Part shown: one piece after another, positions 58,678 through 64,000 of the stretch
Layout of the letters: each line of letters opens with the position of its first letter
Numbering within the stretch: the first letter of the stretch is position 1
Source: Cavia porcellus
Lineage: Eukaryota > Chordata > Mammalia > Rodentia > Caviidae
Direction of reading: 5' to 3'
Assembly: GCF_034190915.1 (NCBI RefSeq)
Contig: NW_026947491.1
Location: forward strand, 25,236,101-25,300,100
Length of the DNA stretch: 64,000 nt
The notes under the pieces: generated by a model
The model's input: only the letters and a program-made list of their open reading frames with translations
The model's database searches: none
What the model was told of the DNA's origin: nothing
Program-made: the position numbers and the translations under genes

Positions 58678-59730
58678 TCAGTTTGTCTTCTTCATTTTGT
58701 TCTCTGCTCCATTCGTTGTGGCCTCTCTGTCATTATTTCTGGATTCTTTGTATTTTTCTTTTTTTAGAATATCCTGCAATACTCTCTGTAGAGTTGAATT
58801 GGTGGTTGCAAATTCCCCCAGTTCCTCTTTATCCTGGAAGCACCTTGTTTTTCCATCAATTTCCAGGGACAGTTGTGCAGGATATCTCAATCTTGGCTGG
58901 AGATTATTATCTTTCAAAGCTTGAATTATTTCCCCCCAAGCTCTTTGTGATTTGATGGCTTGTGCAGAGAAATCTGCTGTAATTCTGATGGGTGTTCCCT
59001 TGTAAGTGGTCTGTTTCTTGTCTCTGACAGCTTTTAATATTCTGTTCTTGTATTGAATTTCTGGAATTTTTATTATTATATGCCTGGGTGTTGCTCTGTT
59101 TGGGTTGTAGGTGGCTGGGGTCCTGTATGCCTTGTACATCTGAGTATCTTTACCTTTTGCTAAATTAGGGAAATTCTCCTGGATTATTTCTGTGAGTAGC
59201 TTTTGTAGTTCACTTGTTTGTGTCCCTACTTCTTCTTTTATGTTCTTAATCCTTAAGTTATGGATCCTCTTATCATCTTCTTGTCTTTGTATTATTGCTG
59301 TTTGTTTCTTTGTTATTTTTAAGAAGTTTTTCATTTCATTCTCCCATATTACAAGTCTGCCCTCCAGTTCAGATAGTCTGTCCTTAGTTTCTTTCAAGCT
59401 CTTATGCCAGTCTTCGATAGACTTCTTAGTATCTTGGTAGTCCCTTTGAACCTGCTTCACGTACTCTATGCTTTCTCTGTTTTCTCCATCAAACAATTCT
59501 CCCCTTTTTTTCTGTTCTTCCATTCCACCACCTGTTTTTTCTTGGTTGGTACTTAGCATTTCTCTAACTATTCTGCATACTTCTATCTTCAGGTCATTGA
59601 TAACTTCATTCCTGAATTGGTCTATGAGGCTCTCTATATGGCGCCTTATGTGTATTGGTGCAGTGTCTGCTATTGCCTGATTCTCAGAATTGGGGGCCAA
59701 GGAGCCTTTCTTGTTGCTGCCTCTTCCCAT
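58678..59730 (-). CDS. LINE-1-type ORF1 protein (ORF1p) of E3, intact
   Basis: A 350-residue RNA-binding, trimer-forming chaperone of the LINE-1 ORF1p family, which packages element RNA in cytoplasmic RNPs. Residues 1-30 are a polar/basic N-terminus. About 30-155 is charged and heptad-rich (KSLKETKDRLSELEGRLVIW at 110-129), the coiled coil. About 156-250 is the RRM-like domain, starting at HNLRIKNIKEE, with ENFPNLAKGKD (185-195) and RATPRHIIIKIPEIQ (212-226). About 250-325 is the C-terminal domain, with ITADFSAQ (250-257), LRYPAQLSLEIDGKTRC and ATTNSTLQRVLQDIL. Length is normal for the family (about 330-370). The start is the first ATG and aligns with the starts in E1 and E2. The frame is uninterrupted, unlike E1 and E2, so it is young or was under recent selection. 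No ORF2 follows: it would have to act with an ORF2p supplied in trans. Confidence 0.93.
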   Translation of the reverse strand: MGRGSNKKGSLAPNSENQAIADTAPIHIRRHIESLIDQFRNEVINDLKIEVCRIVREMLSTNQEKTGGGMEEQKKRGELFDGENRESIEYVKQVQRDYQDTKKSIEDWHKSLKETKDRLSELEGRLVIWENEMKNFLKITKKQTAIIQRQEDDKRIHNLRIKNIKEEVGTQTSELQKLLTEIIQENFPNLAKGKDTQMYKAYRTPATYNPNRATPRHIIIKIPEIQYKNRILKAVRDKKQTTYKGTPIRITADFSAQAIKSQRAWGEIIQALKDNNLQPRLRYPAQLSLEIDGKTRCFQDKEELGEFATTNSTLQRVLQDILKKEKYKESRNNDREATTNGAENKMKKTN

Positions 59731-60463
59731 GCTGCCTCTTCTTCTCTGTTCCTTATATATGAAAGCTTATATAAGAGGCCCAGCTTCTCTCCCAGTCAGC
59801 CACAGCCTGATCGAATTGTGCCAGTTAGGTGTTCCCGCTCACCGCTGCGCACCAGGGAGTTACATACCAGGCAGCCTACACGTCTCCCCTCCCAGCCACC
59901 GTCAGGCTCTGGGATCTGGGTTGGGACAGCCTACCAGGTCCGCCGGCAGCGTCACACAGGCCAGGCACTTTTCACCAATCCCGCCCGAGAGGGGGATGTG
60001 TGGCTGGAGTCACCACCGCGCCCTGCTCCCGCAGGACTGCTTGGGCCCAAAAAGTCCTCTGCTGGAGTCAAACTGTGGTAGAGTGTCAGTTTCTCTCACT
60101 CACCTCACCACAAGTCAGTGCTCGCCTCCCTGCCATTCGCAGATTGCCGTTCTCAGAGCTTCTGCGCGTCTCTCTCCTTGCCGAGCCACTGTAGAGGCAG
60201 CCAGCCGCCGCGCGGCAGGAAACCCAAATCGCGGCTTACAATGGCGCGGGGTCCAGCCTCCACACCGAGGCTTTTCTGTTCCTGTTTTAGCACCAGGACT
60301 GCATTCCAAGTTGGTTTCTCTCAGCCCAGTTCGTTCCTGAGTCAGCAGAGCATATCTCCACCTGCTTATGTCTCCTTAGTCTGCACCATTCCTGGCTTCT
60401 GAGCCGAGTCTTTCAGAGAGCCTCCGGTAGTTGCTGTTATCTGTCCGCCATGTTCTCCCGGAA
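59731..60463 (-). promoter_or_regulatory. E3 5'UTR, probable internal Pol II promoter, CpG-rich
   Basis: GC-rich with many CpGs (for example 'agccgccgcgcggcag' at about 60200-60215), in contrast to the AT-rich surroundings. LINE-1-type elements carry their promoter in the 5'UTR. At equivalent positions E2 has TpG/CpA where E3 has CpG ('caatggcgcggggtcc' in E3, 'caatggtgcaggatcc' in E2), the expected decay of methylated CpG with age. Frames on the opposite strand run through this segment (see findings). Confidence 0.7.
60445..60454 (-). promoter_or_regulatory. YY1-like motif at the E3 5' end
   Basis: On the minus strand AACATGGCGG lies about 10-20 bases from the element start, next to an ETS-like CTTCCGG. 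Human LINE-1 has a YY1 site (core ATGGC) at the same kind of position that sets the transcription start. E2 has AACAGAGTGG here and lacks the core. Function is inferred. Confidence 0.5.
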
Positions 60464-60479
60464 GTCTCTGATGGCTTTT
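60464..60479 (+). repeat. Target-site duplication of E3, 5' side
   Basis: 'gtctctgatggctttt', followed by 'aatattctg' of E2's ORF1; partner of 57328-57343. Confidence 0.9.
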
Positions 60480-61218
60480 AATATTCTGTTCTTATATAGG
60501 ATTTCTGGAATTTGATTATTATATGACTGGGTGTCATTCTGTTTGGGTTGTAGGTGACTGGGGTCCTGTATGCCTCATACATCTGAGTATCTTTACCTTT
60601 TGCTAAATTAGGGAAATTCTCCTGGATTATTTCTGTGAATAGCTTTTGTAGTTGATTTGTTTGAGTCCCTACTTCTTCTTTTACGTTCTTAATTCTTAAG
60701 TTATAGATCCTCTTATCATCTTCTAGTCTTTGTATTATTGCTGTTTGTTTTCTTGTTATTTTTAAGAAGTTTTTCATTTAATACTCCCACCTTACAAATC
60801 TGTCCTCCAGTTCTGATAATCTATTCTTAGTTTCTTTCAAGCTGTTATGCCAGCTTTCAATAGAGTCTTTAGTTTCCTGGTAATATCTGTGAACCTGCTT
60901 CACATATTCTATGTTTTCTCTATTTTCTCCATCAAACAATTCTCCCCTTTTTTTCCGTTCTTCCATTCCACCATCTGTTTTTTCCTGGGCGGTGCTTAGC
61001 ATTTCTCTAACTATTCTACTTATTCCTTGCTTTATTTCATTAAATACTTCACTTTTGAACTCGTCTATGGAGCTCCAGAGATACCGCTTTATATCTATAG
61101 GTGCCATGTCTGATATTGCATGTTTTCTGTCTTCATTCTCTTTTGAATTTACCTTTCCTGGATCAGTGTTCTCTGGATTGAGGAGCGAGGACCCTTTCTT
61201 GTTGCTCCCTTTTCCCAT

Positions 61219-62004
61219 ACTTTTTGTTCCTTCCATACAAGCATATGTAGGAGGCCCAGTTTTTTTTTTTTTTTCTCTTTGTCTGTTGCAGTTTGTTTGA
61301 ATCTGCGGGCTAGGTGTTCCCGCCCACTGCAGTGTACTAGGAAGACACAGACCTGGGCAGCCTCTGCTGGGCCCACCCCTCCAGGTCAACCTACTGAAGG
61401 CTTCACTGCTAGGGTGCACCACCAGGCACAGGAACCTGATTTGGGCTAGCCTACCGGATCTTAGTCTGCGGCATCACCAGGCCAAGAGCTCCCACCACTC
61501 CTGCTTGAGAGGAGAATATGGGACTAAAGTCACTGCAGGGCCCTGTTCTGGCTAGTCTGTTCGTTCCCAGAATGTCTTCTGTTGGAGCCTCCTAGTCTAT
61601 GAAAGGGTCCCCATTTCTCTCACTCACCACAGGTCGATGCAGGGCTCCCTGCCAGTCTCGCTTTCAACGCCATTTGGTTCACCAATTCCAGTTCTCAGAG
61701 CTTTCGCGCATCTCTCTCCCTGCCATGAGGATTGGGACGCAGGAACGGCAGCAGGAAATTCAAATCGCAGCTTCCAATGGTGCAGGATCCAGCTTCCGCA
61801 CTGAGATTTTACCTGTTCCTGTTATAGCATCAGGATTGCATTTCCAGTTGGTTTCTCTCAGCTTACTTCATTCCTGGGTCAGCAGGGTACATCTTCCCTT
61901 GCATAGGACCCCTCACACGGCACCGCTCCTGGATTCTAAACTGGTAATCTCAGAGAGCCTCCGTGGCTGCTGTTATTTGTCCACTCTGTTCTCCCGGAAG
62001 TCTC
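61219..62004 (-). promoter_or_regulatory. E2 5'UTR
   Basis: Homologous to the E3 5'UTR and slightly longer (about 786 bp), with fewer CpGs. A T-run at about 61260-61273 (poly-A on the minus strand) lies near the ORF1 end. Confidence 0.7.
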
Positions 62005-62021
62005 TCCATCTGTGTCTGCTT
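62005..62021 (+). repeat. Target-site duplication of E2, 5' side
   Basis: 'tccatctgtgtctgctt', exact partner of 55670-55686; E1 ORF1 continues at 62022. Confidence 0.95.
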
Positions 62022-62253
62022 GAGGGGTGCTTAGCTTCTCTTTTATTAATCTTCTTATATCTTGCTTTACTTGGCTAAATATTTCACTTTTGAACTGGTC
62101 TATGAGATCCCAAAGATATGTCTTTATGTCCACTGGTGCCGTGTCTGATACTGCATGTTTTCTCTTCTCATTGTCCTTTGTATTTACCTGTCCTGGGTCA
62201 ATGTTTTCAGGGTTGGGACCTGAGGACTTTTTGTTGTTGCTTCCTCTTCCCAT
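62022..62253 (-). pseudogene. E1 ORF1, N-terminal part
   Basis: Begins at an ATG ending at 62253 with MGRGSNNKKSSGPNPENIDP, clearly homologous to E2 and E3 starts. It is open for about 80 codons until E2 interrupts it, then continues at 55686 downward. Confidence 0.85.
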
Positions 62254-62995
62254 CTTTTTTGTTTCTTCCAGGAGGCCCCAGTTTCTTTCTTTGCTGGTTA
62301 TAATTCTTCTGAAGCATGCTGGCTAGGTGACCCTTCCCACTGCAGTGTGCTCGTGAGTTGCAGACAGGGGCAGCATATGCTGGCTCCTCCCCTCCAGATC
62401 AGTCATGCTGCGGAGGCCTGCCCTATATTACTGTGTGCCGCCTCTCCTCCGGGTCAGTCAAACTTCTGAGGCCTTCACTGCATTAGTGTGCGCCACCCCC
62501 ATAGGGACTTGATTTCAGACAACCTATTGGGCCTCATCCAGGTCACGTGACCCAGGCCTAGCTCACTCCGCCAATCCCATTTGGGAAGGGAACAACTGAC
62601 TGAAGTCACTGCTGCCCCTTGTACTTGCCAATCCTGCCTGGTCCCAGAATGTTGTCCACTGGGGGCCCCCTTTCTGTAGAATGGCTCCACTTCTGTCACA
62701 GGTCAATGCAGGCTCCCCGCCAGCTCATCTTTCCATTAGGCTGGCCGACCCCCTCAGTGTGACTGCACCTCCAGTGAGTCAAAGCAGTGGGACCTTGGAC
62801 GGCTTGGCAAGTCACCCACTATGGCAGGAGTATTGAGCCTTTAGCTGCTCCAATAATAGCACCAGGACTGTATGTTTGATTGGTTCTTCTCACCTTAGTT
62901 TCTTCATGGGATGAGAGAATTCATCTCCCTCTGTTCAAGACTCCCCACGCTGTATTATGTTGAATTCTAAGTTGACTATCTCCTTGGAGATGTTA
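62254..62995 (-). promoter_or_regulatory. E1 5'UTR, decayed
   Basis: Aligns in order with the E2 and E3 5'UTRs: 'ctgaagtcactgctgcccct' (about 62600), 'cagaatgttgtccactgggg', 'aatagcaccaggactgtatg'. It has the fewest CpGs of the three. The exact 5' end is uncertain. Confidence 0.6.
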
Positions 62996-62999
62996 ATAA

Positions 63000-63710
63000 T
63001 GATAGTTTTACAATAATGTAAAAAACTCTAATAGCAACAAATTGTACTTTAAAAGGTACAATTTAAAATGATAAATTTTATTTGCTGTTGTTTTACCATG
63101 TGTTTGAAAAAGCAAGAGAAAAACAATCTTTCATATTTTTAGGTTTATTTTGTGTTTCTAATCAAGTTAGTTCATAGTCAAGTAGAATAATTTTACTAAT
63201 GACCCTGATGCACAAGCATTATGGCTACATCTGACCTAAGATTTTGAAAAATAACTGGACCTTTTCTCTTTTTTAGACTCTTCTTTTTCAAAGATCTAAA
63301 ATTCTACATAAAATGCCTATCATTACTGGATAATCCTTACCTCTCCTGACATGCTTCATAGTTTAAAGCTGGAAAATTCAAAAAAGATCACACAGAATTC
63401 AAATTGGTCCTGGGAGAATTGAGTCTACAACATTTATAAGGCTCTGATAAGATTATATTGAATTATGGACAATACCTTTTGATCTTCCTTTCCTCAGTCA
63501 AAACTTTTCTCCCTTGTTCTGACATATTTAAAAACTGTGGACACAAAACAGTACAATAAAATTTGTACATCTAAGTATAGTGGTCAGCCCTTTTATCTTC
63601 AAATTTGGAAATATTTTAGTATGTCAGGTAGAAACTTTGCCCTGCCTTTAGACTTCTTAAAGCTAGGTTTACATGCTTACTCCATAGGAGTAAAGGTCAG
63701 TTCACATAGG
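63000..63710. other. No recognised gene or repeat
   Basis: AT-rich flank of the nested elements; nothing identified. Confidence 0.4.
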
Positions 63711-63716
63711 AGTAGG

Positions 63717-63772
<56 letters not shown>
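63717..63772 (+). repeat. Poly(A) run followed by (AT)n
   Basis: About 29 A residues then about 14 AT units. This looks like a retrotransposon tail turned microsatellite, but I see no SINE or LINE body just upstream. Confidence 0.9.
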
Positions 63773-63802
63773 CCTAAAACCTGGAGCATTCTGCACAATT
63801 CC

Positions 63803-64000
63803 TGTGTCAGTCAATGCTTACTAGAGAAACAGATTTAATGCAAGACATTCAAGTATATAAGAATTTACAAGATTGACTGTCCCGAGGTCCCCCAAAGAGT
63901 CAGGAGTGGAAGAGTACAAAAGGTCAATCTGTGCACCAGAGATCCAGGCACTCCAGGCCTGGAGCTCAGTGCAGTGTCTCGTGCAAATCTGAATCAGGAG
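63803..64000 (-). repeat. Old LTR-like repeat, cut by the window end
   Basis: Starts 'tgtgtcagtcaatgcttact', then 'agagaaacagatttaatgca', the reverse complement of the '...tctctagagaaccctgacta' edge typical of an old mammalian LTR-like family (possibly that of 26060-26470). The rest lies beyond the window. Confidence 0.4.

Larger units (their letters stand above)
57344..60463 (-). mobile_element. E3: intact, full-length half-L1-type element
   Basis: About 3.12 kb, inserted in E2's ORF1. Order on the minus strand: 5' end TTCCGGGAGAACATGGCGG, GC-rich 5'UTR (733 bp), intact ORF1 of 350 codons (58678-59730), 3'UTR (about 1.33 kb) with AATAAA and an A-tail. There is no ORF2. The pre-insertion site on the plus strand reads CTTTT/AATA, the classic LINE-1 endonuclease cut TTTT/AA, and a target duplication flanks the element. 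It was therefore mobilised by LINE-1 target-primed reverse transcription using an ORF2 protein from elsewhere. Established: half-L1 (HAL1) elements keep ORF1 only. Inferred: this is a young HAL1-like family in this rodent. Confidence 0.9.
57001..61218 (-). pseudogene. E2 ORF1, interrupted by E3 and inactivated
   Basis: Starts at the ATG ending at 61218 (MGKGSNKKGSS...), which aligns with the E3 start MGRGSNKKGSL. The N-terminal and coiled-coil part is open to a TAA at 60778-60780. The next open piece (60478-60777) keeps ENFPNLAKGKDTQMYEAY and ends by frameshift. E3 is inserted within the ILKA(I/V)RD codons. After E3 the C-terminal domain continues at 57327-57001, including RCFQDKEELGEFATTNSTLQ. 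Would be close to 350 codons if continuous. Confidence 0.85.
55687..62004 (-). mobile_element. E2: full-length half-L1-type element in E1, split by E3
   Basis: Bounded by an exact 17-bp target-site duplication. Its 5' end (minus strand) reads GAGACTTCCGGGAGAACAG, shared with E3. Removing E3 and the duplicated site leaves about 3.18 kb: 5'UTR about 61219-62004, ORF1 from 61218, 3'UTR from about 57000 to 55687 with an AATAAA at 55698-55703 and an A-tail. No ORF2 lies between ORF1 and the tail. ORF1 has a premature TAA at 60778-60780 and a one-base deletion near 60510, so E2 is inactive. Confidence 0.88.
52862..62995 (-). mobile_element. E1: outermost half-L1-type element, split by E2
   Basis: Two segments belong to E1: about 62022-62995 (5'UTR and start of ORF1) and about 52862-55686 (rest of ORF1, 3'UTR). 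E2 sits between them with a 17-bp target duplication. ORF1 is broken by stops and frameshifts. About 450 bp just after ORF1 (roughly 54330-54780) differ from E2/E3 and may be a further insertion or an older 3'UTR form. The 3' end is duplicated: 52862-53253 and 53254-53640 are similar ~390-bp blocks, each starting (plus reading) with a poly(T)/'ttttatttaaagaaa' terminus. I found no target duplication for E1. It is the oldest of the three. Confidence 0.7.

Overview
This window looks like mammalian nuclear DNA, AT-rich and built mostly of retrotransposons. I found no host protein-coding gene, rRNA or functional tRNA gene. The SINEs point to a rodent. Monomeric 7SL-derived B1 elements carry the internal ~29-bp duplication (the 'gttcaaggccagcctg' stretch occurs twice), tRNA-Ala-derived ID elements are frequent, and some copies are degraded B1-ID dimers. 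B1-ID dimers are known from squirrel-, beaver-, dormouse- and guinea-pig-related lineages; the species cannot be named from this sequence.

Layout. 1-12.5 kb: mostly unique sequence, with a purine minisatellite (1.4-1.6 kb), a diverged ~400-bp tandem repeat (4.8-6.0 kb) and two old B1-ID dimers. 12.6-14.5 kb: a nearly complete MaLR-type (ERVL) element on the minus strand with two LTRs. 14.5-25.1 kb: old minus-strand LINE-1 pieces, including one recognisable 5'UTR-ORF1-ORF2 copy at 19.4-23.8 kb. 25-29 kb: endogenous-retrovirus LTR candidates with tRNA-Pro-like primer sites, plus microsatellites. 30-35 kb: an old plus-strand LINE-1 broken by two later insertions. 36-46 kb: SINEs and LINE-1 3' ends. 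46.5-52.9 kb: another old plus-strand LINE-1 with several insertions.

52.9-63.0 kb is the most interesting part. Three members of one minus-strand family are nested inside each other (E3 in E2 in E1). E2 and E3 are complete at both ends, about 3.2 and 3.1 kb, with target-site duplications. Both have a 5'UTR, ORF1 and a ~1.3-kb 3'UTR with a poly(A) tail, and neither has ORF2. E3 has an intact 350-codon ORF1. This is the architecture of 'half-L1' (HAL1-like) elements: non-autonomous relatives of LINE-1 that must borrow an ORF2 protein in trans. The 3'UTR is unusual. It contains about six degenerate ~150-bp units and three A-rich stretches that resemble successive 3' ends. Shorter members elsewhere in the window (30.6, 32.5 and 49.3 kb) end at those internal points, which suggests that the 3'UTR grew by adding modules.

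Nesting gives a relative order of insertion: old LINE-1s, then E1, then E2, then E3. Repeat boundaries are read by eye and are approximate unless a target-site duplication is given.
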